Below, piece by piece: positions 9,378 to 17,935 of a stretch of 64,000 nucleotides of DNA. A program made the position numbers and the translations under genes. Location of the stretch: the NCBI GenBank assembly GCA_018223375.1, contig JAGTTS010000004.1, forward strand, positions 62,001 through 126,000, written 5' to 3'. This DNA comes from Clostridiaceae bacterium Marseille-Q3526 (lineage in GTDB: Bacteria; Bacillota; Clostridia; Lachnospirales; Lachnospiraceae). Positions within the stretch are counted from its first letter, which is position 1. Each line of letters begins with the position of its first letter. Under the pieces are notes generated by a model. The model was given only the letters and a program-made list of their open reading frames with translations. It had not been told where the DNA came from and made no database searches.

Positions 9378-9446
9378 AAAGAAAAGGAAGAACTTTTCCA
9401 TGCTCCACCAAAAGCTTAGTCGCTGGAAAAGTTCTTCCTTTTCTTT
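9378..9446 (+). terminator. 22-bp perfect hairpin with conserved 25-base loop (copy 1)
   Basis: Arms 9378-9399 and 9425-9446 are exact reverse complements (22 bp), and the descending arm is T-rich, so it works as a terminator for the NSS gene. The 25-base loop contains GCTCCACCAAAAGCTTAG followed by T, then CGCT. Almost the same loop recurs at 38915-38940 inside an otherwise different stem, so the loop rather than the stem is conserved. Confidence 0.8.
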
Positions 9447-9570
9447 GCTGTGGGGGCGCAGCCAGGAAGGGGATCTGGCCTTTTACTGTGCCGGCGTTAC
9501 CCTTCAGAACTGAAAAGGGATAGCCAAGTCAGCCTGCATATGGTAAGATGGACGAAAGGGGGAAAATAGT

Positions 9571-11451
9571 ATGGATCAGAGATATCACAGAGGGAAGCTG
9601 ATACTGATAGTCTGCACCTTCTGTTTTTGTTTATTGACAGCCTATTCGTTCGGAAGATTTGAAACGAATTTTTTTGAAATGGAGATGGAGAAGAGCCAGG
9701 AAGAACTGAAAAAATCGGCGGAGGTGGAAGCGAAATTTGTACAGAATCGATATGAAAATATGATCGTTTCCCTGGAAGCTCTGGCAGAAAATCTGCAGGA
9801 CTTTTCTCTTTTACAGGAAGAGGAGGTTCTCAGGCAGCTGTCGTTTCTGGCAGAGGTAGGGCGCTTCAGTTATGTAGGCGTCAGCGACCAGGAGGGCAAT
9901 ATTATAGACTCCGCCGGGCAGAAGGCGAACATACAGGGACGCGATTATTTTCAGGAAGCCATGGCGGGAAAAACGGTGATCTCAGATGTGATGGAATCGA
10001 AAGTCAGAGGCGGGAAAGCGATACAGGTGATGGCTCTTCCGATTATGGAGCATGACGGTCCCAGGGGAATTGTATTTGGGATTCTCAATATTGACTCTAT
10101 GGATGAAATTTTAGAGGGGGAGACAGGCAGCGATATAGACATTCAGATTATCGATTCCCAGGGAAATTACATTCTGAGGAAGAAGAAAGGCCCTTTTGCC
10201 AAGAAAAATGCGTGGGATGAATTCGAAGAGTATGAATTTATTGAAGGAAACGAAGAGGAAATCAGGGAAAATATCAAGGCTCAGAAGGCGGGAAACCTCA
10301 TTTTCAAGATGGGTGAGGAGGAGCAGTTTGGCTATTACATGCCCATGGGGCTTCGGGGCTACTACATCTGCTCGATTGTAAACGGAGAGAAGCTGAGACA
10401 GTGGCAGAAGCAGGTGAATGCAGAAGCCAGCCAAATGATGCTGCTGATGACAGCGGCCTTTTTCACATTGGGAATCGGGCTGTACCTGTACAATAAAAAG
10501 GTGCAGGAGGAGCTGAGGAGATCCCACGCGGAGGCTGTGAGCAGCGAGGAAATGATGGGAATCGCTATCAAGGAGTCCTCCCAGGTTGTGTTTGAATACA
10601 GCATTCAGACAGGGATTTTGAAGAAAAAGGCAGGTGTATCGTTTCCTCTGTTTTCCGGATCCGGCACAGAGGCAAAGGTAAAGGCCGTTCTGGACAGGGG
10701 AATTCTGGCAGAGGAGTCCGTTCCGGTGTTTCTGGAGCTGTTTGAAACCATAAAAACAGAGGAAAGCGTGGAGGGAATTTTCAAAGCAGAAGAAGACGGC
10801 TGCGTGAAGTGGTATCGGATTCTCATGAAAAATATTTATGACGAGAATCATGATCTTCTGAATACGGTGGGAATCGTGGACGACGTGACAGAGAAGAAGG
10901 TGCAGGAGGAGCTGCTGGAAATCGGAGAGAAGGAGAAGAAGGCTCTTCAAAAGCAGGCGGAGCGGGACGGCCTGACACAGCTTTACAATGCGGCTGCCGT
11001 GAAATCGAAGGTACAAGAGCTGCTGGAACACGCGGACCCCTATTCAGACTGCCATCTGTTCGTACTGCTGGATTTAGATAATTTCAAACAGATCAACGAT
11101 ACCTTTGGACATCAGTATGGGGATCAGGTGTTAAGAGAAGTGGCGGACGTGCTGAAGAAGACGTTTCGCAGAGATGATATTCTGGGGCGGTTAGGAGGAG
11201 ACGAATTTGTGTTCCTGCTTCGAAGTGTGCCAAACTTCCAGGTGATGGAACCGATCTTTGAAAAATTGTGCCGCCAGCTTCAGAAGACGTACACGAAAGA
11301 CGGAAAATCTGTGACGATTTCCGCTTCGCTGGGCGCAGCCTGCGCGCCGGGCCAGGGCAGTACCTTCACAGAGCTTTACAGCAAGTCGGATCAGGCGCTG
11401 TACGAGGTGAAAAATCAGCTTAAAAACGGATATCGTTTATATGGAAATTAA
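9571..11451 (+). CDS. Membrane diguanylate cyclase with extracytoplasmic CACHE-type sensor
   Basis: Makes cyclic di-GMP from two GTP. The order in 626 residues is: TM1 (about 9-26), an extracytoplasmic sensory region of about 260 residues with CACHE-like features (QGRDYFQEAMAGK, GIVFGILNI), TM2 (about 289-306), a PAS-like linker (about 325-450), a short coiled coil, and a C-terminal GGDEF domain. The active site GGDEF is intact at 542-546. DLDNFKQINDTFGH is the metal/GTP block. An RxxD inhibition site (RRDD, 533-536) lies five residues before GGDEF, so product inhibition is expected. The ATG is preceded by AAAGGGGG. It stands alone between two terminators. The ligand of the sensor is unknown. 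No c-di-GMP effector is adjacent. Confidence 0.93.
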   Translation: MDQRYHRGKLILIVCTFCFCLLTAYSFGRFETNFFEMEMEKSQEELKKSAEVEAKFVQNRYENMIVSLEALAENLQDFSLLQEEEVLRQLSFLAEVGRFSYVGVSDQEGNIIDSAGQKANIQGRDYFQEAMAGKTVISDVMESKVRGGKAIQVMALPIMEHDGPRGIVFGILNIDSMDEILEGETGSDIDIQIIDSQGNYILRKKKGPFAKKNAWDEFEEYEFIEGNEEEIRENIKAQKAGNLIFKMGEEEQFGYYMPMGLRGYYICSIVNGEKLRQWQKQVNAEASQMMLLMTAAFFTLGIGLYLYNKKVQEELRRSHAEAVSSEEMMGIAIKESSQVVFEYSIQTGILKKKAGVSFPLFSGSGTEAKVKAVLDRGILAEESVPVFLELFETIKTEESVEGIFKAEEDGCVKWYRILMKNIYDENHDLLNTVGIVDDVTEKKVQEELLEIGEKEKKALQKQAERDGLTQLYNAAAVKSKVQELLEHADPYSDCHLFVLLDLDNFKQINDTFGHQYGDQVLREVADVLKKTFRRDDILGRLGGDEFVFLLRSVPNFQVMEPIFEKLCRQLQKTYTKDGKSVTISASLGAACAPGQGSTFTELYSKSDQALYEVKNQLKNGYRLYGN

Positions 11452-11460
11452 GAGGAAGCG

Positions 11461-11490
11461 CAGTGAGCGGGTATGATACCTTGCTCACTG
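11461..11490 (+). terminator. Terminator after the diguanylate cyclase
   Basis: CAGTGAGC (11461-11468) pairs with GCTCACTG (11483-11490), followed by a T-rich stretch. The rest of the gap to 11718 is AT-rich and probably holds the phnW promoter, but no convincing -35/-10 pair was found. Confidence 0.6.
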
Positions 11491-11718
11491 TATTTGTTTC
11501 TATTGCCGTTTATCAAAGAAGCCATGGAGTATTTCTGAAAATGTAAAAAATCTGTCAAGAAATGTGCAGAAATGCAAAGAGTTGATATTGTTTCTGTACA
11601 AAGTAAAATGAATGGTAAACTTCTGGTTTTCTATTGAATATTTAGAATTTTATAGTAAAATGACACTTGTTTGTATAAAAAATAATGAGCAAGGATCAAT
11701 GATTTAGAGGAGAATACC

Positions 11719-12810
11719 ATGAAAAATTATAAGCTTCTGACACCGGGGCCGCTGACAACTACAGATACCGTAAAGCGGGTCATGATGTTTGACCACTGTA
11801 CCTGGGACGACGACTATAAACAGATTACGCAGGAAATCAGAAAAAATCTTTTAAAGCTGGCCCATGTGGACGAGAAGGAGTACACGGCCGTCCTGATGCA
11901 GGGATCGGGAAGCTTCGGCGTGGAGAGCGTGCTGAGCAGCGTGGTTCCCGAGGATGGCGCGGTCCTGCTGTTAAGCAACGGCGCTTACGGAGAGCGGGCA
12001 GCTAAGATGTGCGGATACCACAAAATTCCATGTACTCATGTGACCCAGGAATACAACCGGACCCCGGATCCTGGAAAGGCGGAGGAGGCCCTTAAAAGCC
12101 ATCCTGAAATTACGCATGTGATGATGATTCACAGCGAGACCACCAGCGGAATTTTAAATGACATAAAAACCATTGGAGAGCTGGCTCATACCTATGGGAA
12201 AACCTTTATTGTAGACGCCATGTCGAGCTTCGCAGGCGTGGATATTCCCATGAAGGACTGGCAGATTGACTTCCTGATAAGCTCCGCCAACAAGTGTATA
12301 CAGGGAGTTCCCGGCTTTTCCTTTATTATCGCTGACAGAAGCCTTTTGATGGAGACAAAGGGCAGGGCCAGAAGCCTCTGCCTGGATCTGTACGATCAGT
12401 GGGCAGGCATGGAGAAGGACGGAAAATGGCGTTACACCTCTCCGACGCACGTAGTTCTGGCTTTTGCACAGGCGATGAGAGAGCTGGAGGCAGAGGGAGG
12501 CATCCCTGCCAGACATGCCCGCTATCAGAGGAATATGGACGTTTTAGTGAACAATTTTGAGGAGCTGGGCTTTAAGCTCTACGTGGACAAGACATGGCAG
12601 GGGCCGATCATTGCCACCTTCCTCTATCCGGAGGGCAGGAAGTTTGACTTTCAGGATCTGTACTGTTACATCAAGGACAGAGGCTACGCCATTTATCCAG
12701 GCAAGCTGACAGACGCGAATATCTTCCGAATCGGCGTGATTGGAGAAATCTATGAGGAAGACATTGAAAAGCTGACAGAGATTATGCGGGAATATATGGC
12801 TCAGGCTTAA
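11719..12810 (+). CDS. phnW: 2-aminoethylphosphonate--pyruvate transaminase
   Basis: PLP enzyme that turns 2-aminoethylphosphonate plus pyruvate into phosphonoacetaldehyde plus alanine, the first step of natural phosphonate breakdown. At 363 residues it has the standard length. The start MKNYKLLTPGPLTTTDTVK is typical for the family. VDAMSSFAGVDIP precedes the PLP-binding lysine, which is predicted as K192 in SSANKCIQGVPGF. It is followed 13 bp later by phnX, the next enzyme. The ribosome site is AGAGGAG. No 2-aminoethylphosphonate transporter is adjacent. Confidence 0.96.
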   Translation: MKNYKLLTPGPLTTTDTVKRVMMFDHCTWDDDYKQITQEIRKNLLKLAHVDEKEYTAVLMQGSGSFGVESVLSSVVPEDGAVLLLSNGAYGERAAKMCGYHKIPCTHVTQEYNRTPDPGKAEEALKSHPEITHVMMIHSETTSGILNDIKTIGELAHTYGKTFIVDAMSSFAGVDIPMKDWQIDFLISSANKCIQGVPGFSFIIADRSLLMETKGRARSLCLDLYDQWAGMEKDGKWRYTSPTHVVLAFAQAMRELEAEGGIPARHARYQRNMDVLVNNFEELGFKLYVDKTWQGPIIATFLYPEGRKFDFQDLYCYIKDRGYAIYPGKLTDANIFRIGVIGEIYEEDIEKLTEIMREYMAQA

Positions 12811-12823
12811 AAGGGAGGAACGG

Positions 12824-13606
12824 ATGATGAAGATAGAAGGCGTAATTTTCGACTGGGCGGGAACCACGGTAGACTACGGCTGCTTTGCCCCTGTGAGAGC
12901 GTTTGCAGAGATTTTCAGGGAGTACGGCATAGAAGCGACTATGGAAGAGACGAGAAAGCCTATGGGAATACTGAAATGGGATCACATTAAGACCATGCTT
13001 TCCATGGAGCGCATAAACGAAGCGTGGATCCGCGTGCACGGCCACCCCTGGACAGACCGGGATGTGGACGAGATGCACGACAAATTTGCTGAAAAGCTTA
13101 TGGGGATTCTCCATGAGTATACCCAGGTGAAGCCATTTGTAAAAGAGGCGGTGAAGGAGCTCAGAAAGCGGAATATCAAGATTGGATCCACCACCGGATA
13201 CACAGACGCCATGATGAAGATTGTGGTTCCCAGAGCGGCTGAAAACGGCTACGCGCCGGATTTCTGGATTTCCCCCAACAGCGTGGGAAACATGGGACGT
13301 CCCTATCCCTACATGATATTTGAAAATATGAGGCAGCTGAAGTTGTCCGACGTCCGCCGCGTGATCAAGGTGGGGGACACGGTTTCCGACGTGAAGGAAG
13401 GCGTCTGCGCGGGAGTGATTTCTGTGGGCGTGCTGGAGGGAAGCTCTGAGCTGGGATACTCCGAGGAGGAGTACAACGCTCTCACAGAGGCAGAGAAAAA
13501 GACTGCAAAAGAGAAGGCGTCAGAGAAATTTAAGGAGGCGGGAGCCGATTATGTGATCGACCACATGGGGCAGCTGGCGTCTCTCATTGACAGGCTGGAG
13601 AATTAA
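12824..13606 (+). CDS. phnX: Phosphonoacetaldehyde hydrolase (phosphonatase)
   Basis: HAD-superfamily enzyme that cleaves the C-P bond of phosphonoacetaldehyde, giving acetaldehyde and phosphate. At 260 residues it has the normal length. HAD motif I is FDWAGTTVD with nucleophile D10; alanine replaces the usual second Asp at 12, as is characteristic for phosphonatases. The Schiff-base lysine of the cap domain is predicted as K51 in MGILKWDHIK. Motif IV is KVGDTVSDVKEG. Start 12824 (ATGATG) follows GGGAGGAA; initiation at the second ATG cannot be excluded. It forms a two-gene operon with phnW. Confidence 0.96.
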   Translation: MMKIEGVIFDWAGTTVDYGCFAPVRAFAEIFREYGIEATMEETRKPMGILKWDHIKTMLSMERINEAWIRVHGHPWTDRDVDEMHDKFAEKLMGILHEYTQVKPFVKEAVKELRKRNIKIGSTTGYTDAMMKIVVPRAAENGYAPDFWISPNSVGNMGRPYPYMIFENMRQLKLSDVRRVIKVGDTVSDVKEGVCAGVISVGVLEGSSELGYSEEEYNALTEAEKKTAKEKASEKFKEAGADYVIDHMGQLASLIDRLEN

Positions 13607-13757
13607 AGCAGAGCTGATAAAGACAGAGGAAAAGCCAAGTTACAAGAAAATCCTGGCAGAAATGAAAAGAATTTAAAATTTAAAATTTTTCTGTAATTTT
13701 AGTATCCTTATCCATGATTTAATGGTAGAATAGTAAAATGAACAGGAGGTGCTGCAT

Positions 13758-14093
13758 ATGAAAATGATCATTGCAATTATCGGAAGCGAAGACGCGGACG
13801 ATTTAGTGTACGAATTGAACCAGAATTCTTTTTTTGTTACAAAGCTCTCCACTATGGGCGGTTTTCTGAAAAAGAAAAGCACAACTCTTATGCTGGGTGT
13901 TGACGACGCCAGAGTCAGCGAGGCCATCGCCATTATCAAGAAGATGTCCGGACAGAGAGAGCAGCTGGTCTATACTCCGCCGACCATGGCTGGAAACTGC
14001 TGTCCAACTGTCAATATGACTGTTCCCATGAACATGAAGGTAGGAGGCTCCACCGTATTTGTGTTAAATGTGGAGAATTTCCAGAAGTTTTAA
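13758..14093 (+). CDS. darA: Cyclic-di-AMP receptor, PII-like (DarA/PstA family)
   Basis: Small cytoplasmic trimeric signal protein (111 residues) that binds c-di-AMP. The sequence KMIIAIIGSEDADDLVYEL followed by FFVTKLSTMGGFLKKKSTT is the highly conserved N-terminal half, including the T/G loop at the nucleotide site. The C-terminal VGGSTVFVLNVENFQKF is also typical. The ATG at 13758 has AGGAGGT 7 bases upstream; the earlier in-frame GTG at 13749 overlaps that ribosome site and is rejected. An extended -10-like TGGTAGAAT lies at 13723-13731. It is transcribed alone and ends in a terminator. The protein partner of this family remains unknown. Confidence 0.93.
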   Translation: MKMIIAIIGSEDADDLVYELNQNSFFVTKLSTMGGFLKKKSTTLMLGVDDARVSEAIAIIKKMSGQREQLVYTPPTMAGNCCPTVNMTVPMNMKVGGSTVFVLNVENFQKF

Positions 14094-14150
14094 AAAGCTG
14101 AATTGAAGCAATTAAATCTAAAAAACTGAAAACTGAAAAGCAGAAGCCCA

Positions 14151-14193
14151 AAGCCGCTGCTCTGGAAATGAAATATTTCCAGGGCGGCGGCTT
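14151..14193 (+). terminator. Terminator after darA
   Basis: A 19-bp stem (14151-14169 with 14175-14193, two G-U pairs) closes a 5-base loop and is followed by a short AT-rich tail. Confidence 0.7.
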
Positions 14194-14340
14194 ATTATAT
14201 AGAGATGGAGACAGAAGAAAGAAAAGATCTATTATAGATATTATCCATATATAGACAATATCATTAAAAATAACAATTCGTGTTTAGAGAATATTTTTGG
14301 CATAATTAGTTTATACAAATCAGAAAAAGAGGTAAAACAG

Positions 14341-15159
14341 GTGATTAAAATAGAGCGCGTAAATCATTCGTTTCAAGATACGCAGGTTTTAAAAGATATT
14401 GACTTGACGATTCATGACAACGAGATATTTGGACTGGTGGGGCCCAGCGGAGTCGGGAAATCCACACTGCTCAACTGCCTGGCCGGGCTGGAAAAATATC
14501 AGTCGGGAAGTATCAGCGTAGACGGAGTTAAGCTGGAAACTCTGAATGAGATCCAGATGAGGCAGTTCAGAAGAAATATGGGCATGATTTTTCAGAATTT
14601 CTCTCTGATCGGCCGCAAGGACGTGTTCCACAATATTGCGCTTCCTATGGAGTGCTGGAAATATTCAAAGGCAGAGATTAAAAGCCGGGTGGATGAGTTG
14701 GCGGAACTGACAGGGATACAGGACAAACTGAAGAGCCGCCCAGACGAGCTAAGCGGAGGACAGAAGCAGCGTGTGGCGATTGCAAGGGCTCTGTCTATGA
14801 ATCCCAAATATCTTTTCTGCGATGAGTGTACATCCGCGCTAGATCCCAGATCCACGGCGGCAATTCTGGAGCTTCTGAAGGATCTTCAGGAAAAATTCAA
14901 TATAACCATTATTGTGGTAACACATGAAATGTCGGTGGTTCAAAGCATTTGCAGCCGCATGGCGATTCTTGACGGAGGCTGTGTGTCTCTGACAGGAGAG
15001 GTGCAGGAAATTTTTGAAAATAAGCCGGAGCAGCTGAAACGGTTAATTGGCTTAGATGACAGAAAAATTTCTGTTACCATGGATGTAGAAGAGTTTGCAA
15101 AAATTAAGAAATATTTGAATGACATCCAGATAGAGTACAAGGTGGTAGGGGGGATGTAG
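14341..15159 (+). CDS. ABC importer ATPase, MetN-like
   Basis: Nucleotide-binding subunit of a NlpA/MetQ-type importer. Walker A is GPSGVGKST (34-42), the signature LSGGQKQR is near 137, and Walker B runs into CDECTSALD. The 272 residues are shorter than E. coli MetN (343), and the C-terminal NIL regulatory domain is reduced to a stub. GTG start at 14341 with AGAGGT upstream. It is the first gene of a tight four-gene operon: ATPase, permease, lipoprotein and a DUF169 protein. No SAM riboswitch or T-box can be read in the 140-bp leader, so methionine is not assured as substrate. A TGGCATAAT at 14298-14306 may be an extended -10. Confidence 0.9.
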   Translation: MIKIERVNHSFQDTQVLKDIDLTIHDNEIFGLVGPSGVGKSTLLNCLAGLEKYQSGSISVDGVKLETLNEIQMRQFRRNMGMIFQNFSLIGRKDVFHNIALPMECWKYSKAEIKSRVDELAELTGIQDKLKSRPDELSGGQKQRVAIARALSMNPKYLFCDECTSALDPRSTAAILELLKDLQEKFNITIIVVTHEMSVVQSICSRMAILDGGCVSLTGEVQEIFENKPEQLKRLIGLDDRKISVTMDVEEFAKIKKYLNDIQIEYKVVGGM

Positions 15160-15843
15160 ATGCTGGAATTGGTTCAGATGTTGGAAAAATCGAATTTAAT
15201 ACGATACCTGCCAACGGTAATTCTCCCAGCGATTGGGGACACGCTTGAAATGGTGCTTGTATCAGCGGTTCTGTCTATCTGTCTGGGAATGATGTTCGGT
15301 ATTGTGCTGGTGATAACGGCTGATAACGGACTTTCACCTCATCCATTTTTCAATAATATACTGGGCAAGATTACGGATATTGTCCGTTCCTTTCCAATGA
15401 TGATTTTGATCGTGGCTATTGCGCCTATTACTAGATTTTTTATTGGAACCACCATTGGAGTTAAGGCTGCAATTTTTGCTATCACTTTAGGCAGTACTCC
15501 ATTTGCTACCAGAATGACAGAAAATGCCTTAAATACAGTGGATCCTCAGCTGATTAAAATGGCGAAGTCGATTGGAGCTTCCAATCTTCAGATTGTGTTT
15601 AAGGTTATGCTGGTGGAAGCGCTGCCAGCTCTGATTTCCAATTTTACAATTATGATCATCAATATGCTGAATACGTCCGCTATGGCGGGAGCTGTGGGAG
15701 CAGGAGGATTGGGAGCAGTGGCTCTGTCTTACGGATATCAGCGTTTCGATTATATGATCATGTATTTTATTGTCGTCATTTTGGTATTTCTTGTTATGCT
15801 GGTTCAGGGAATCGGAAACAAGTTATATAAACTAACAAAGTAG
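15160..15843 (+). CDS. ABC importer permease, MetI-like
   Basis: Inner-membrane permease of 227 residues with five predicted membrane segments. It has the MetI-type EAA loop: the MAKSIGASNLQIVFKVMLVEALPAL region contacts the ATPase. Its ATG follows the stop codon of the ATPase gene directly, so translation is probably coupled, and GGGGGG upstream serves as a weak ribosome site. It acts with the ATPase before it and the lipoprotein after it. Methionine, other amino acids or another small acid could be the cargo. Confidence 0.92.
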   Translation: MLELVQMLEKSNLIRYLPTVILPAIGDTLEMVLVSAVLSICLGMMFGIVLVITADNGLSPHPFFNNILGKITDIVRSFPMMILIVAIAPITRFFIGTTIGVKAAIFAITLGSTPFATRMTENALNTVDPQLIKMAKSIGASNLQIVFKVMLVEALPALISNFTIMIINMLNTSAMAGAVGAGGLGAVALSYGYQRFDYMIMYFIVVILVFLVMLVQGIGNKLYKLTK

Positions 15844-15865
15844 GATTTAAGCAGGAGGAAAAGAG

Positions 15866-16774
15866 ATGAAAAAGAAGGTATTAGGTGTATTGGCTGCTGT
15901 TATGATAGCGGGAACTCTGACTGCGGGCTGTGCAGAAAGAACCTCAGAGTTTAAGACAGAAGCTGAAAAAGAGAGTGCCAGGACAGAAGAAGAGACTGCA
16001 GAAGAAGAGCAGGCAGGGGAGAAAAAAGCAGACGAGGACAAGGTGATAAGAATTGCGGGTACGGCATCTGTATCGCAGGTCTTCTATGAAGCGTTTAAGG
16101 ACAAGTATGAGGCCCAGGGCTATCAGACAGAGTTTATTCCATTTGATTCTAATCCAGTATGTCTGGAAGCCTGTGCCAGTGGAGAAGTAGACGTATCATT
16201 AGGACAGCAGAAAAAGTTTGTGGAAAGCTTTAATGAGAACAGTGGGGGCGATCTGGCTATGGTGAAGCCATACGGGATGTACACGGGAATCGGCTTGTAT
16301 TCTAATGAGTATACTTCTGTAGAAGAGATACCTGACGGTTCACAGATTGCAGTTATGAACGACGCATCTAATGAAGATGTGGCTCTGAGAATCTTAGAGG
16401 ATGCAGATCTGATTAAAATTTCAGAAGACGTGGAGCTGGCGACTGTGGCAGACATTGTGGAAAATCCTAAAAATCTGGAAATTATAGAGATGGAGCAGGC
16501 TCAGACTGTTACCGCGCTGGAGGATATGGCTGCCGCCTGCTGTTGGTTTACTCATATGGCTTCTGTTGGAAAGGATCCGTCTTCCTACATTGTGAGAGAC
16601 GGCGTGATGATCAATTACCCGATGGGAGTGTTTGTAAAGAGCGAAAACGCAGAGTCAGACTGGGCGGTAGCTATGGCCGAGTGCTTCCGTGATCCAGAGG
16701 TGCAGGAGAAAATAGAAGAAACTTTCCCAGAAGTGTTTGAATTCTACACCAGTGACGATCAGGTTACAGAGTAA
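15866..16774 (+). CDS. NlpA/MetQ-type substrate-binding lipoprotein
   Basis: Extracellular binding protein anchored by lipid. The signal peptide ends in the lipobox LTAGC (C22), then an acidic Glu/Lys-rich linker (about 25-55) leads to the NlpA domain (IRIAGTASVSQVFYEAFKD; the fold continues to the end of 302 residues). Compared with MetQ, the usual binding-pocket sequence is not recognisable, and a CC pair occurs in AAACCWF. Its stop overlaps the start of the next gene (TAATG). It delivers ligand to the preceding permease/ATPase. Confidence 0.88.
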   Translation: MKKKVLGVLAAVMIAGTLTAGCAERTSEFKTEAEKESARTEEETAEEEQAGEKKADEDKVIRIAGTASVSQVFYEAFKDKYEAQGYQTEFIPFDSNPVCLEACASGEVDVSLGQQKKFVESFNENSGGDLAMVKPYGMYTGIGLYSNEYTSVEEIPDGSQIAVMNDASNEDVALRILEDADLIKISEDVELATVADIVENPKNLEIIEMEQAQTVTALEDMAAACCWFTHMASVGKDPSSYIVRDGVMINYPMGVFVKSENAESDWAVAMAECFRDPEVQEKIEETFPEVFEFYTSDDQVTE

Positions 16775-17553
16775 TGGATAAGAAGTGGATTGATTGCGTC
16801 AATAAATTATACTGTGCACTGGATTTAAACAGAAGAGCAGTGAGCGTGACGTTTTTAAAGACAAAGGCAGAGTATGACGAGGCGGAGGGAAGTATCCTTA
16901 AAAAGCCGATTAATTACTGTCAGATGGTTGCGTCTGCAGCAAGAGGACATTCCATAAAAGCGAAGGCAGAGGATTTTCTGTGTCAGAGCGGAGTTCAGGT
17001 ATTTGGCCTGGGGCCTTTAAATCCCTGCAACAGCAAGGGGGAAAACTGGGCCCGTCTAGGACTCTACAAGGATGCCGAACTGTCTAGGACAGTCCGGGGA
17101 GAGCTGGTGTATCTGCCCCAGAAGTATTTTGGAGTGACTGTTGCTCCTGTCGAGAAACAGAGCGGCTTTCCGGATGTTGTGCTGATCGTATCAAATCCCT
17201 ATAATGTTATGAGAATCGTACAGGGATACGCATATTCATACGGAATGCCCAAGTCGGTGAATCTGATCGGCAATCAGGCGGTCTGCCTGGAATGTACAGC
17301 CCGTCCATATGCGGTGAAGGATATGAATCTTTCGTTGCTGTGTATCGGCACGAGACATAGGGCGGGATGGGAAGACGAGGAGATGGCAGTTGGAATTCCG
17401 GGGGAACAGTTCGCAGATGTAGTCACGGGCCTGATGAGCACTCTGAATCAGATGGAGAATGATGAAAACAAAAAAAAGATAGAAGTTAAGCTGAAGCGCC
17501 AAAATATACCGTTTGAGATACGATACGGGTATAATTATTATATGGACTGCTGA
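16774..17553 (+). CDS. DUF169 family protein
   Basis: A 259-residue soluble protein of the DUF169 family; its biochemical function is unknown. It is rich in conserved-looking cysteines (INYCQM, FLCQSG, NPCNS, CLECTARPY), which could bind a metal or Fe-S cluster (inference). It starts inside the stop codon of the binding-protein gene, so it is translationally coupled to the importer. The coupling suggests that it handles, senses or reduces the imported substrate. Family members are common in anaerobes and archaea. Confidence 0.8.
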   Translation: MDKKWIDCVNKLYCALDLNRRAVSVTFLKTKAEYDEAEGSILKKPINYCQMVASAARGHSIKAKAEDFLCQSGVQVFGLGPLNPCNSKGENWARLGLYKDAELSRTVRGELVYLPQKYFGVTVAPVEKQSGFPDVVLIVSNPYNVMRIVQGYAYSYGMPKSVNLIGNQAVCLECTARPYAVKDMNLSLLCIGTRHRAGWEDEEMAVGIPGEQFADVVTGLMSTLNQMENDENKKKIEVKLKRQNIPFEIRYGYNYYMDC

Positions 17554-17571
17554 GGCGGCGTGGCAAACACA

Positions 17572-17623
17572 GAAACGGGCATAGCCCCCGGGGAGCACAG
17601 CTCCGGGGATTTGCCTGTTTTAT
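17572..17623 (+). terminator. Terminator after the MetNIQ-like/DUF169 operon
   Basis: Outer arms AAACGGGCA and TTGCCTGTTT pair (one G-U), enclosing a GC-rich stem around CCCCGGGGAGC / GCTCCGGGG, and are followed by T residues. Confidence 0.8.
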
Positions 17624-17668
17624 AGAAAATCTTCACACAAAATCTTCACACAAAATATCAAAAAATAA

Positions 17669-17697
17669 TTGACAGTTTTCCCGGTCTATGGTATTAT
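17669..17697 (+). promoter_or_regulatory. Strong sigma-A promoter of tRNA-Thr
   Basis: TTGACA (17669-17674), 17-bp spacer, TATTAT (17692-17697) with an upstream TG. Predicted start near 17704, about 18 bases before the tRNA. Confidence 0.85.
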
Positions 17698-17721
17698 ATA
17701 TCTCGGCTTAAGGAGCCAGAT

Positions 17722-17794
17722 GCTGTTGTAGCTCAGTCGGTAGAGCGTCGCATTGGTAGTGCGGAGGTCACGGGTTCGATTCCCGTCAGCAGCT
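17722..17794 (+). tRNA. tRNA-Thr (anticodon GGT)
   Basis: A full cloverleaf can be folded. The acceptor GCTGTTG pairs with CAGCAGC (one G-U), D-arm GCTC/GAGC, anticodon stem TCGCA/TGCGG with loop TTGGTAG (anticodon GGT, reads ACC), T-arm ACGGG/CCCGT with TTCGATT loop, discriminator T. CCA is not encoded. It is a single tRNA with its own promoter upstream and terminator downstream. Confidence 0.95.
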
Positions 17795-17811
17795 TTGATA
17801 GACGAGAGCAG

Positions 17812-17860
17812 ACCTCGTAATCCTAAAAACAAATGTTTTATGGGATTACGAGGTTTTTTC
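17812..17860 (+). terminator. Terminator after tRNA-Thr
   Basis: 12-bp stem ACCTCGTAATCC / GGATTACGAGGT with a further AT-rich inner part, followed by TTTTTC and TTTT. Confidence 0.85.
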
Positions 17861-17935
17861 TTTTATCTCATAAGAATATGGCGATTCGATTTGAGGTAAA
17901 CGGTTCTGTCAATTTTAAATCAGGAGGATGAGAAA

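Noticed and set aside
9447..9570. c-di-GMP riboswitch before the diguanylate cyclase
   Set aside because: The conserved GEMM core and paired stems were not found.
10111..11031. 306-codon open frame antisense to the diguanylate cyclase
   Set aside because: Composition is a His/Leu-rich mirror of the sense gene; no start signal.
14194..14340. SAM riboswitch or T-box before the MetN-like gene
   Set aside because: The leader is short and AT-rich; no SAM-box core, T-box sequence or terminator stem was seen.
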